DNA from: Deltaproteobacteria bacterium HGW-Deltaproteobacteria-6
GTDB lineage: Bacteria; Desulfobacterota; Syntrophia; Syntrophales; Smithellaceae
Assembly: GCA_002840435.1 (NCBI GenBank)
Contig: PHAT01000002.1
Location: forward strand, 390,696-454,695
Length of the DNA stretch: 64,000 nucleotides
Reading direction: 5' to 3'
The stretch's first letter is position 1, and every line of letters starts with the position of its first letter. The notes under the pieces were generated by a model. That model saw only the letters and a program-made list of their open reading frames with translations, searched no databases and was not told the origin of the DNA. This document shows positions 53,009 to 61,448 of this stretch, piece after piece. The translations under genes and the position numbers were made by a program.

Positions 53009-53574
53009 AGGTCATCCTCATCGGATATCGGGCAACCGGCAAGTCAACCGCAGGGGCGCTTTTGTCCAAAAAACTCAGAATTCCGTTTGTGGACACCGAC
53101 CGGTTGATTGAAGATGCGGCGGGCATGCCGATCAAAGACATCGTTGCGCAGGAAGGCTGGGAAAAATTCCGCGAAAGAGAAACAGCAGCCGTGGCGTCTC
53201 TCGGCGCGCAGAAGGTTTGTGTTGTAGCCACAGGCGGCGGTGTTGTTACGGCCTCGCAGAACAGGGACTTATTAAAAAAAATGGGAGTTCTGGTGTGGTT
53301 GAAAGCGCCCCTTGCCGACATTGTTGAACGCCTGGAACGCGATGCGGGAAATGAACAGCTGCGGCCACAGCTTACCTCCGAAAACCTTGTTGCGGAGACG
53401 CTCGCCGTGCTGAAAGAACGCCTGCCCGTCTATGAATCGATTGCCGATATTACGGTGGACACGCAAGGGCAAAGTGTTGTACGGGTGGCGGACAGCATTT
53501 ATCAGCACCTGCTGGAAGCAGGTCATGTATTCGAAATCAACAAATTAAAAAATAAACAGAAGAAGAAATCTTAA
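53005..53574 (+). CDS. aroK: Shikimate kinase
   Basis: 189 residues. Walker A is GYRATGKSTAGALLSKKL, followed by the shikimate-binding FVDTDRLIED. A further substrate motif is VATGGGVV near residue 75, and the lid region (RPQLTSEN) is present. The enzyme phosphorylates shikimate with ATP. The start overlaps the aroA stop (ATGA); aroC follows 11 bases later with its own AACAGGAGAG ribosome site. Confidence 0.94.
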   Translation: MKVILIGYRATGKSTAGALLSKKLRIPFVDTDRLIEDAAGMPIKDIVAQEGWEKFRERETAAVASLGAQKVCVVATGGGVVTASQNRDLLKKMGVLVWLKAPLADIVERLERDAGNEQLRPQLTSENLVAETLAVLKERLPVYESIADITVDTQGQSVVRVADSIYQHLLEAGHVFEINKLKNKQKKKS

Positions 53575-53585
53575 CAGGAGAGCAT

Positions 53586-54662
53586 ATGGCGGGAAATACT
53601 TCAGGCTGCGTGTTTCGCGTGACGACATGGGGAGAGTCGCACGGTGCGGCGCTTGGCGCGGTGATCGATGGATGTCCGGCCGGAATGGACCTGGCTGAGG
53701 ACGATATTCAACAGGCGCTGGATCGGCGCAGACCTTCATCCGGTGCGGCTTCAACATCGCGCAGCGAACAAGACAAGGTGGAAATCCTGTCCGGCGTCTT
53801 TGAAGGAAAAACAACCGGCACGCCGATTGCGCTTCTGATCCGCAATACCGATGCCCGCTCATCGAATTACCATGACCTGAAAGATGTTTTCCGCCCGGGA
53901 CACGGCGATTTTACCTACTTTAAAAAATACGGCATCCGCGACTGGCGTGGAGGGGGCCGCGCATCGGGCCGGGAAACCGCCGCCCGCGTTGCTGCGGGAG
54001 CCGTCGCCCGAAAATTGATTGCCGCCGCCGGTATGGAAGTGATCGCGTTCACCAGAAGCATCGGCGGGATTGAGATTGATCCCGCGGCCGTTGCGCAGAA
54101 CCGGGATTTAAAGGCAAAAGTACTGCAAAGCGCCCTGTATTGTCCTGATCCTCTGGCGGCAGCGTCTATGGAAGAGAAACTGGCAGCCGTCCGCAAGGAA
54201 GGCGACACGCTGGGCGGTGTGGTGGAGATTATTGTCCGGGGGTGTCCCGCGGGGCTGGGTGAACCGGTGTTCGATAAGATGGATGCGGATCTGGCGGCAG
54301 CCCTGATGAGCATTGGGACGGTGAAGGCCGTGGAAATAGGCGAGGGTTGCGCGGCGGCTTTCAAAAAAGGCTCCGAAATCAACGATCCGATGGATGCCGA
54401 AGGTTTTGCCAAAAATTCCGCCGGCGGCATCCTGGCCGGCATTACAACCGGTCAGGACATTGTTGTCCGGGTTTACTGCAAGCCGATTCCGTCAATTGCC
54501 CTGCCGCAGCAGACACGCGACATGGAAGGCCGGGAGCGGTCCATTGAAATACAGGGGCGTCACGATATCTGCGTCGTTCCGCGGATTGTGCCGGTGTGCG
54601 AAGCCATGGTCAGCCTTGTGCTTGCCGACCACTGGCTGCGGCAGAAAGCGCAAACCCGATGA
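53586..54662 (+). CDS. aroC: Chorismate synthase
   Basis: 358 residues. Signatures: TTWGESHGAALGAVIDGCPAG near the N-terminus (in a run of two short blocks), RPSSGAASTSRSEQDKVEIL, RPGHGDFTYFKKYGIRDWRG, and GGGRASGRETAARVAAGAVA. It needs reduced FMN to make chorismate from EPSP; the FMN reductase-type genes at 26-28 kb are not obviously linked. The last codons overlap the tyrA start. Confidence 0.95.
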   Translation: MAGNTSGCVFRVTTWGESHGAALGAVIDGCPAGMDLAEDDIQQALDRRRPSSGAASTSRSEQDKVEILSGVFEGKTTGTPIALLIRNTDARSSNYHDLKDVFRPGHGDFTYFKKYGIRDWRGGGRASGRETAARVAAGAVARKLIAAAGMEVIAFTRSIGGIEIDPAAVAQNRDLKAKVLQSALYCPDPLAAASMEEKLAAVRKEGDTLGGVVEIIVRGCPAGLGEPVFDKMDADLAAALMSIGTVKAVEIGEGCAAAFKKGSEINDPMDAEGFAKNSAGGILAGITTGQDIVVRVYCKPIPSIALPQQTRDMEGRERSIEIQGRHDICVVPRIVPVCEAMVSLVLADHWLRQKAQTR

Positions 54663-55432
54663 AAAAAATTACCGTAGGCATTATCGGCGGAACAAACGGC
54701 ATGGGGCGCTGGCTTGCCGATCTGCTGGCCGGGGAAGGCTGCACTGTTCACGTAACCGGAAGAAAAACGGTCATGACGGCCAAGGATGCGGCAAACGTTT
54801 GCGATGTCGTGGTGGTATCCGTGCCGATCGCGGCGACGGCCGGCGTGATTGCGGAGGTCGGTCCGCTGTTGAAAAAGAGCCAGTTATTGATGGATTTAAC
54901 GTCGCTGAAAAAAGAGCCGGTGGCGTTGATGCTCGCGCATTCCGACGCCTGCGTGGTCGGCTGCCACCCGCTGTTCGGTCCGTCCATTTCGTCGGCTGCG
55001 GGGCATAACATTGTTTTGTCCCGGGGGCGGGGTGATGCCTGGTACGACTGGATTAAAAATATCTTTACAAAAACCGGCTATACGATTCTGGAAAGAACGC
55101 CTGCCGAGCATGACCGGATGATGTCTGTTGTACAGGCGCTCAATCATCTCAATACCATTGCCCTGGGGCTGGCGATCGCCGAAACAGGAATTCCAATGGC
55201 CGAGATCAGTCAATTTGCAACGCCCGTTTTTAAGGCCAAAATGGATATTGTCAAAAAAGTATTCACGGAAAGCCCTGAACTTTACGCCGATATTATTGCC
55301 CGGAATCCTGACCGGGATAACGTGCTGAAAACCTGCGAACAGGTTGTTCGGGATATCCGCTCAACGCTTAAGGCGGGGGACGGCGCGGAATTGAAGATCG
55401 CCATGGAAGCCGCCGCGAAAAAATTGTTCTGA
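54659..55432 (+). CDS. tyrA: Prephenate/arogenate dehydrogenase
   Basis: 257 residues from the ATG at 54659, which overlaps the aroC stop. The NAD-binding loop is VGIIGGTNGMGRWLADLLAG at the N-terminus; CHPLFGPS near residue 103 is the TyrA signature, and the helical dimer domain follows (SVVQALNHLNTIALGLAIAE). It has neither a chorismate mutase domain nor an ACT domain, so it depends on PheA's mutase for prephenate. It is the last gene of the operon and yields the tyrosine precursor 4-hydroxyphenylpyruvate. Confidence 0.92.
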   Translation: MKKITVGIIGGTNGMGRWLADLLAGEGCTVHVTGRKTVMTAKDAANVCDVVVVSVPIAATAGVIAEVGPLLKKSQLLMDLTSLKKEPVALMLAHSDACVVGCHPLFGPSISSAAGHNIVLSRGRGDAWYDWIKNIFTKTGYTILERTPAEHDRMMSVVQALNHLNTIALGLAIAETGIPMAEISQFATPVFKAKMDIVKKVFTESPELYADIIARNPDRDNVLKTCEQVVRDIRSTLKAGDGAELKIAMEAAAKKLF

Positions 55433-55637
55433 TCCTGTCTTCAAATTCTCTCGCTGACATCCGGCATGACCATGTCGAGGATAACCGGATCGATTGAGGT
55501 TTTGAGGTTCCTCCAGTTGATGTGATTATCTCTTGTTACACCTACAACTGTTTCCTGGAATCCAGTTTTCGGAATTGATGATTACCATTTGAAATGATGT
55601 CGTTTAAAGGGAATTTCTAAACAACATAATGAAGAAC

Positions 55638-56546
55638 CTATCGGTCTCCCTTGGATTTCATGCTCATCCACGTCGTGGCAACTATTGTTACCAAATTGGA
55701 GATGGTTTCCAAAAGGCGTTGCTGTTCAGGGAAAAGATCTTTAGAATTATATAAGATTCCGATAACTCCAACAGTCCCCTCAAGATATTTCATGGGGATA
55801 AAATAGAATTTATTATCTGAGTAGGTATGTGTTCCTGCACCGGAAACCTCCCCATTGGCGAATGTCCAGTTCGCAGCAGCATTATCTTGTTCGGTAAGTT
55901 CGAGATCTACACTGCTTTTGGCACAAACCTTCAGAGTGCCGTCATCTTCCCGAAAAAAAACAAGAGACGGGACATCCAAAATCATTTTTGCGTATCTTAA
56001 AGTAAGCTGTCCCAATTGGTTGAATACAGCTGTTCGCAGAGAAAACGTGATGTTTTGGACTGTATACGTTTGTTCGATAGGGATAAGTGCCAGTAAATCT
56101 CTGCTCATGTCTTCGATCAGGTATACGCGATTCAGTCTGTCTTTCAGGAATATATTCTGACGGGTAACAATATTTATGAGATATGAAATAAGAATAGCGC
56201 AGGTGAAATAGACGATGACATTATAGACATCCTGTGGATTTGAAATATGAAGAGTATAGTATGGTTTGACAAAAACAAAGTCGAATATAAGGAAACCGGC
56301 AGTAAAAGATAATACCGAGGCCCAGGTTCCAAAATAAATTGCTCCTGCAATCGCGGGGACAAGATAAACAAAAATCAGAGAAGACGGCTGAATGAATTGT
56401 TCCAGGAATATATTCAGAATGGTAGTGAGAGTCAACATTACCAGAACGACTAGAAATCGCCTTGTTTTTTTAATTGTTTCTTTGTTAAAGCCTTTACCTC
56501 TGCTGAAAAAAGGCTCTAAATTAAAACCTTCATCTATTTTGTTCAT
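55638..56546 (-). CDS. KdpD-like DUF4118 membrane protein with GAF domain, no kinase
   Basis: 302 residues from the second ATG (56546), nine bases behind AGGAGG; an ATG six bases earlier is too close. Four membrane segments at ~30-140 follow the DUF4118 pattern of KdpD (SSLIFVYLVPAIAGAIYFG, FLIFDFVFVKPYYTL). A GAF-like domain spans ~165-295. The histidine kinase and the N-terminal Kdp/Usp domains of KdpD are absent. It lies 47 bases after a KimA-like potassium transporter, so a role in potassium or turgor sensing is likely but not shown. Confidence 0.8.
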   Translation of the reverse strand: MNKIDEGFNLEPFFSRGKGFNKETIKKTRRFLVVLVMLTLTTILNIFLEQFIQPSSLIFVYLVPAIAGAIYFGTWASVLSFTAGFLIFDFVFVKPYYTLHISNPQDVYNVIVYFTCAILISYLINIVTRQNIFLKDRLNRVYLIEDMSRDLLALIPIEQTYTVQNITFSLRTAVFNQLGQLTLRYAKMILDVPSLVFFREDDGTLKVCAKSSVDLELTEQDNAAANWTFANGEVSGAGTHTYSDNKFYFIPMKYLEGTVGVIGILYNSKDLFPEQQRLLETISNLVTIVATTWMSMKSKGDR

Positions 56547-56593
56547 GAGCATTTACCTCCTTTCAATCAACTGTCTTATTTATTTTATAAAGA

Positions 56594-58570
56594 TTAAACC
56601 CTGATCGGCATAATGACCGATTCAATTCCATCCCATTGTAAGCGTCTTTGAATAGCGTAAGCTGTCTCATTATGCAGTGCCCTTTGATAAAAATGTTCCT
56701 GATGGAAAATTAATTTTCCTGTGAAAACCATGGATTTTGGAAATTCTTTCGCTAACGACTGGCACACCTGAGTGGCTGTTTCGACCACATCCGTTCCGGC
56801 ATCCATCCTGTATTCTGCCGGCATGCCGAAGGAGCGGACAAGTTCTACATATTTTTTTAAGCCGTTTTCAACCGCAATTCTGAGTTGTTCCATTTCTGCA
56901 GATCCTTTGAATGCGGCCTGATCTACTTCTGCGATCGAAACAAAAATAAAGTTTTTATAGAAATGCGGAAATTTACGGTTAATTGAAAAAAATGTATGCA
57001 GGCCGAATCCGTTGAACCCGCTCACAAGAATGATTGCCGTGGGTTCTTTTGGATTCAGTGGTTCGTTGTTGTATTTTTTGCCGGGATGGATTTTCTGCAA
57101 AATATTTTCCAGCTTTCGCGCTTCGCCACGAACGTTAAGATAATGCTTATTAATCAAATAGCATGAAGTGATTAAAATAGATGTTATAACTAATGTTATC
57201 CAACCGCCTTCACCAAATTTCTCGTAGAGAATGACACAGAGTATTATCATACAAAGAATAAACCCGATTACATGAATAATTATGTGTCTCTTCCAATTTC
57301 TATCTTTTTCTCTGTCGCGAAGGAAAAAACGTATCATCCCAAACTCGGATAAGGAAAATGTCAAGAACACGTTAATGGAATACATGACTATAAGAGCAGA
57401 TATAGAACCGTTTGTATAGAAGAGCAGAATGACGGATGCGATGCCCATTAATACAATGCCGTTTTGCATGGTGAGCCGTTCGGAAAGCATGGCGAAGCGA
57501 TGAGGAAGCCAGAAATCGGTCGCCATGTTGGCCATAACTCTCGGCCCGTCAACAAATCCGGCTTGGGCGGCAACCAGGAGCAAGGCGCCTTCGGAGAAAA
57601 TTGTTACAAGAACTATCCATGATGATAAAGGCCAGTTGCGGAATACTTCGTCCGCCAGAATTGCATTTAAAGTTCTACCTTCAACTGGTTTTACTTGAAG
57701 AAGAGCATAACAAATCAGCAAGCCGGTTGCGGTAAAAGCAAGCGATACCGCCATGTAAAGCATAGTTCGCCTGCCCGTTTGCACACGCGGTTCCCTCATG
57801 ATCTGTATGCCATTGGAGACGGCTTCTATTCCGGTATACGTTCCGCCACCCAATGAGAAAGCCCGCAAAAAAATAGCCAGTATGCCGATAAAACCGATTG
57901 TTCCGATGTCCTGTTTGAAACTGCTGTTAAATTGACTCAATACCAACCCAAATTGATCAGCGTGATGTGCTATGCCAAAGACAATGAGAAGAATATGAGT
58001 TAAGATAAAAACAATAAAAATAGGAGCGAGGGCTATAACGGACTCCTTCACACCCCGCAGATTCATAATGACAAGCATCAGAATGAGAAATACAACAAAG
58101 ATGAGTTTGTATTTTTGATAAGCTATCGGCAAAAAACTGAAGATGGCATCGCCGCAGGCAACTAGAGAAACGGTAATTGTCAGCATGTAGTCTATGATCA
58201 AAGCACTGCCTGATACTACGCCGGCGCTTTTGCTGATAGTTTTTGTGGATACTATGTATCCTCCTCCACCTTGTGGGAAATGTTCGATGATGCGCGAATA
58301 CGCATAAGCAATGATAAAAACAGTAAATGCCATGGCTATACCAAGGAGAAGCGCTATGTAAGTATGACTACCCAGCGTCCTAAATGCTTCTTCCGGTCCG
58401 TATGCTGAAGATGATAAACCATCGGCGCCTAAGCCAATCCACGCAAGTATGGGAATGAGGGATAATTTGTGAAAAAGAGATGGTTCATTTACATTACGCG
58501 GTTCTCCAACAAGTTTATGCCACAACCTGTGCTTCAAGCTTTTTTCATGCACTGAATCGAATGTATCCAC
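56594..58570 (-). CDS. KimA-like potassium transporter (APC superfamily)
   Basis: 658 residues from a GTG at 58570 with GAGGAGG upstream. About twelve membrane segments, then a soluble C-terminal domain (~500-658). Motifs match Bacillus KimA: GADGLSSSAYGPEE, PQGGGGYIVSTKT and IDYMLTITVSLVACGDAIF, and the C-terminal layout ends similarly. KimA takes up potassium with protons and is a c-di-AMP target. The riboswitch upstream and the KdpD-like gene downstream both support potassium. The usual automatic label would be amino acid permease, which I think less likely. Confidence 0.8.
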   Translation of the reverse strand: MDTFDSVHEKSLKHRLWHKLVGEPRNVNEPSLFHKLSLIPILAWIGLGADGLSSSAYGPEEAFRTLGSHTYIALLLGIAMAFTVFIIAYAYSRIIEHFPQGGGGYIVSTKTISKSAGVVSGSALIIDYMLTITVSLVACGDAIFSFLPIAYQKYKLIFVVFLILMLVIMNLRGVKESVIALAPIFIVFILTHILLIVFGIAHHADQFGLVLSQFNSSFKQDIGTIGFIGILAIFLRAFSLGGGTYTGIEAVSNGIQIMREPRVQTGRRTMLYMAVSLAFTATGLLICYALLQVKPVEGRTLNAILADEVFRNWPLSSWIVLVTIFSEGALLLVAAQAGFVDGPRVMANMATDFWLPHRFAMLSERLTMQNGIVLMGIASVILLFYTNGSISALIVMYSINVFLTFSLSEFGMIRFFLRDREKDRNWKRHIIIHVIGFILCMIILCVILYEKFGEGGWITLVITSILITSCYLINKHYLNVRGEARKLENILQKIHPGKKYNNEPLNPKEPTAIILVSGFNGFGLHTFFSINRKFPHFYKNFIFVSIAEVDQAAFKGSAEMEQLRIAVENGLKKYVELVRSFGMPAEYRMDAGTDVVETATQVCQSLAKEFPKSMVFTGKLIFHQEHFYQRALHNETAYAIQRRLQWDGIESVIMPIRV

Positions 58571-58745
58571 GATTAATGGACCTCCTCGATTATATAAATA
58601 AAGGATATAGGTCGGTATTCGTAGTCGGTTTTTTTGTGAGAATTATAGGGCTTGATAAATGTAAATTGGGAGCGGGCAATGGGTGAATTGAATTCTTCAC
58701 CAGTTGCAAACGCAGAGAATCGTCGCAATAGCAATACATCCGTTG

Positions 58746-58768
58746 AAAGAAGAATAAACATCTTCTTT
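58746..58768 (-). other. Short A/U-rich hairpin after the riboswitch
   Basis: AAAGAAGA and TCTTCTTT form an eight-base stem at the 3' edge of the riboswitch. A second stem, GGTGAA...TTCACC, lies at 58682-58701. Neither has a T tract, so the way the riboswitch acts is unclear. Confidence 0.4.
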
Positions 58769-58892
58769 GTCCCTTCCATATGCCGACGAGGTTAGCTGAC
58801 GGGCTCGGACTTGGAAGTATCCTATTCCTTGGAAATTCGCCCCAAAATTCTGGTTCCCCCGTATCTATCCTACTGGTAGATTTAGGCATCAA
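58768..58892 (-). ncRNA. c-di-AMP (ydaO-yuaA) riboswitch
   Basis: Read on the minus strand, conserved ydaO blocks appear in order: ATGCCTAAATC (P1, 58889 down), GGGGGAACC (58860-58852), TTTTGGGGCGAATTT (58847-58833), GAGCCCGTCAGCTAACCTCG (58806-58787), then GGCAT closing P1 (58784-58780) and GGAAGGGA. P1 pairs ATGCC with GGCAT. This element binds cyclic di-AMP and usually turns off potassium import or wall genes, which fits the gene downstream. Confidence 0.85.
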
Positions 58893-58904
58893 TACATGTG
58901 TTTA

Positions 58905-58932
58905 AGCTTAGTCTCTTTATAATAACTGTCAA
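58905..58932 (-). promoter_or_regulatory. Probable promoter of the riboswitch/KimA unit
   Basis: A perfect TTGACA (58932-58927) and a weak TAAGCT (58910-58905), 16 bases apart. The predicted start (~58898) is just before the riboswitch P1. Confidence 0.45.
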
Positions 58933-59206
58933 GGGGAATTTATGATACATTTTTGTCCGTTTTTACGATAATATCTTTGTCAAGCTAAATGTCGATGTTT
59001 GTTCTTATATTGAATTGTGTTTATGCAAATTGAAATTTTAGCATTTAAGCCGAGGAAAAAAAATAAGGGCTTCAGGAGCGACATCAACCGGATGAATGGC
59101 TATTAAAGAATAGGAGGCGGCTGTACAGTAGAAAATTTCCTTTTTGATTTTTGAAGGAGTTGGTGTATTTAAATTAACCAGCAGGGCGACAGCCAAAAAG
59201 GAGAAC
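58933..59206. other. Non-coding stretch before cobB
   Basis: About 270 A/T-rich bases. An in-frame extension of cobB reaches back to 59144 but has no ribosome site. I see no other gene or repeat. Confidence 0.4.
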
Positions 59207-59980
59207 ATGGACCTGATGGAGAAAAAAATAATTCAAGTTGCCGATATGATCGCGAAGGCAAAGCGTGTCGTTGTTTTTACCGGCGCGGGCATCAGTACGG
59301 AATCCGGCATTCCGGATTTCCGCGGTCCCGGCGGACTCTGGACAAAATATGATCCCGATGACTTCACGATTGATAAATTTCTGGGGTCCCACGCGACGCG
59401 AAAAAAAATGTGGCAGCGTCTGCGTGAAGGCGGCTTGATGGAAGACGCCAATCCCAATGCGGCGCATTACGCCATTGTTGAACTGGAAAAGACGGGCAAG
59501 CTGAGCGCGCTGGTTACGCAGAATGTCGACAATCTGCATCAAAAGGCGGGAAGCTCCCCCGCGCTCATCCGCGAACTTCACGGCAACATGCAGAGGCTGG
59601 TTTGCCTGAACTGCGGTGAGCTTTATCCCATCACCCTTGTCAAGGAGCGGTATGCCGATTCCGATAATGTTCCGACCTGCGAATACTGCCGGGGTATTCT
59701 CAAACCCGACGTTATTTTCTTTGGAGAGGCTCTGCCGCAGCGGACGCTGGCGCAGGCCATGCAGGAAGCCTCGGAATGCGATGTGATGCTGGTGATCGGT
59801 TCCTCGCTGGTTGTTTATCCGGCGGCTTACATTCCGGTTCAGGCCAAACAGGCGGGCGCAAAACTGGTGATCATCAACAAAGGCCCGACTGAACAGGATC
59901 ATCATGCCGATGTGCGCATCGACGCGGCAGCCGGTGCGACGATGACGAAGATATTAAATAGGCTGAAGACCGAAGGCTGA
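59207..59980 (+). CDS. cobB: Sir2-family NAD-dependent protein deacylase
   Basis: 257 residues from the ATG at 59207 behind AAGGAG. Sirtuin motifs: TGAGISTESGIPDFRGPGG near residue 25, TQNVDNLHQKAGS near 105, the catalytic His in ELHGNM, and a four-cysteine zinc site (CLNCG...CEYCRG). It removes acyl groups from lysine using NAD. In syntrophs with high acyl-CoA pools this may counter non-enzymatic acylation. Acyl preference cannot be read with certainty. Downstream are an NRDE gene, a Nudix gene and an HDAC-like gene. Confidence 0.93.
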   Translation: MDLMEKKIIQVADMIAKAKRVVVFTGAGISTESGIPDFRGPGGLWTKYDPDDFTIDKFLGSHATRKKMWQRLREGGLMEDANPNAAHYAIVELEKTGKLSALVTQNVDNLHQKAGSSPALIRELHGNMQRLVCLNCGELYPITLVKERYADSDNVPTCEYCRGILKPDVIFFGEALPQRTLAQAMQEASECDVMLVIGSSLVVYPAAYIPVQAKQAGAKLVIINKGPTEQDHHADVRIDAAAGATMTKILNRLKTEG

Positions 59981-60102
59981 AGGCTGGAGGTCAATTTGAA
60001 AGGTGCGAAACGCACCATCATGCCTTAGAAGGGCGGCATCCAGAAAAGAATAAAAAGGCCGAAGGCTCACAAAATGGATCTTCAGCCTTCAGTCTTCAGC
60101 CT
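59959..60102. repeat. Inverted repeat between cobB and the NRDE gene
   Basis: AGGCTGAAGACC... (59959-59981) is, with one mismatch, the reverse complement of 60080-60102, over 23 bases. The left arm covers the last codons of cobB. The units are GGCTGAAG/CTTCAGCC tandem-like motifs. Confidence 0.7.
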
Positions 60103-60120
60103 GTATCCTAGAGGTTTTTT

Positions 60121-60897
60121 ATGTGCCTGATCCTTTTTGCCTATAATGTTCATCCCTCATACCGCTTGATTCTGGCGGCCAACCGTGACGAATTTTATGA
60201 TCGGCCGTCAACCCCCGCTGATTTCTGGACGAAAAATCCTCAGGTGCTGGCGGGAATTGATCTGAAAGAAAAAGGCACGTGGCTGGGCGTCACCCGTGAG
60301 GGGAAATTTGCGGCCATTACCAATTACCGCGATCCGGCCTCTTGGAAAGATCAGGCGCCTTCCCGCGGCAAACTGGTCAGCCGCTACCTGACAGGATCAT
60401 CCGCTGCGGACAAGTATTTACAGAAAATAGCCCCGCAGGCGCAGAACTATAACGGCTTTAATATGCTGCTGGGAGATGCAAACGAACTGTTTGTCTATTC
60501 CAACCGGGGAGAGCTCCAAAAACTTTCCGCCGGCATCTACGGGTTGAGCAACCGCCTGCTCGATACACCCTGGCCGAAAGTAAGGCGGGGCACAAAACTG
60601 CTGAAAGCGGCGCTTCCGCAAAAAGGAGCAAGGCTGGAAGAAGCGTTATTCGCCGTGCTTACGGATTGTCATGTTCCGCAGGACGCTCACCTGCCGGACA
60701 CGGGTGTGGATCTGGAATGGGAAAGGATATTGTCTCCGATCTTCATCGCCAGCCCCGTTTACGGTACGCGCTCTTCGACCATTCTGCTGATCGGGAAAAA
60801 CAGAAGGATAAAGTTTGTGGAAAAAGTATATAACGGCAAACCGGAGCCCTGGGTGACCAGCCGGTTTACATTTTTGCAGGAGCAGCAAAAGAAATGA
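60121..60897 (+). CDS. NRDE-family protein (TANGO2-like)
   Basis: 258 residues. The family hallmark is at the start: MCLILFAYN and then AANRDEFYDRP, followed by GGIDL-like AGIDLKEKGTWLGVT and AAITNYRDP. The N-terminal Cys2 suggests an Ntn-type fold. Human TANGO2 is linked to lipid and heme handling; the bacterial role is not settled. Its stop overlaps the Nudix gene start (ATGA), so the two are coupled. Confidence 0.88.
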   Translation: MCLILFAYNVHPSYRLILAANRDEFYDRPSTPADFWTKNPQVLAGIDLKEKGTWLGVTREGKFAAITNYRDPASWKDQAPSRGKLVSRYLTGSSAADKYLQKIAPQAQNYNGFNMLLGDANELFVYSNRGELQKLSAGIYGLSNRLLDTPWPKVRRGTKLLKAALPQKGARLEEALFAVLTDCHVPQDAHLPDTGVDLEWERILSPIFIASPVYGTRSSTILLIGKNRRIKFVEKVYNGKPEPWVTSRFTFLQEQQKK

Positions 60898-61331
60898 CTT
60901 TGGAGAGCGCCAGAATTTATCCTGATGTGCCGCGCACCGGCGTCGGGGCGATGGTCTTCAAGGATAATAAAATCCTTCTGGTGAAGCGGGGCGTTGAGCC
61001 TAACAGAGGCCGGTGGGCTATTCCCGGAGGAATGTTAAAACTTGGGGAGACCATGCGCGAATGCGCGGCCCGGGAAATTCTGGAAGAGACGGGCGTAACG
61101 GTGGCAGTAGGCGATTGTATTTATGTGACGGATCTGATCGAGCGCGATGAAGCTGGAAAAATCAAGTTTCATTTTGTCGTGGTGGATTTTACCGCGCTGT
61201 ATGTGGCAGGCGAGCCGAAAGGCGCGGACGATGCCCAGGAGGCAGGCTGGTTCGCGCCCGTTGACCTCGACGGTCTTCAGGTTTCGCCGATTACCCTGAA
61301 GGCCCTGCATTCGATTGGATTTCTGATATAA
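60894..61331 (+). CDS. Nudix hydrolase
   Basis: 145 residues with a complete Nudix box near residues 46-68 (GGMLKLGETMRECAAREI, then LEETG), which holds the metal-binding glutamates. VGAMVFKDNKILLVKRG before it is usual for ADP-ribose or nucleoside diphosphate hydrolases. Next to a Sir2 gene, hydrolysis of ADP-ribose (from O-acyl-ADP-ribose) is tempting but inferred. It overlaps the NRDE gene by four bases. Confidence 0.88.
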   Translation: MTLESARIYPDVPRTGVGAMVFKDNKILLVKRGVEPNRGRWAIPGGMLKLGETMRECAAREILEETGVTVAVGDCIYVTDLIERDEAGKIKFHFVVVDFTALYVAGEPKGADDAQEAGWFAPVDLDGLQVSPITLKALHSIGFLI

Positions 61332-61332
61332 T

Positions 61333-61421
61333 CCCGCTGTTGCGGGACGAGCGTTAATTCGCCGCAGCTTGCTGCGATATAAACACGTTCATTTCACACT
61401 TCGACAGCTTGCTGCGAGGTG
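61333..61421. repeat. 89-bp dispersed repeat, copy 2
   Basis: Starts two bases after the Nudix stop with CCCGCTGTTGCGGG and aligns without gaps to 8006-8094 in the same orientation. It is about 80% identical by my count. The last bases lie just before the ribosome site of the next gene. Confidence 0.7.
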
Positions 61422-61448
61422 GTTAATAGAATTCATCAGGAGGATGAT

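Noticed and set aside
56594-58570. Amino acid permease as the function of the APC-superfamily gene
   Set aside because: KimA-type motifs, the soluble C-terminal domain, the c-di-AMP riboswitch and the KdpD-like neighbour all favour potassium transport.
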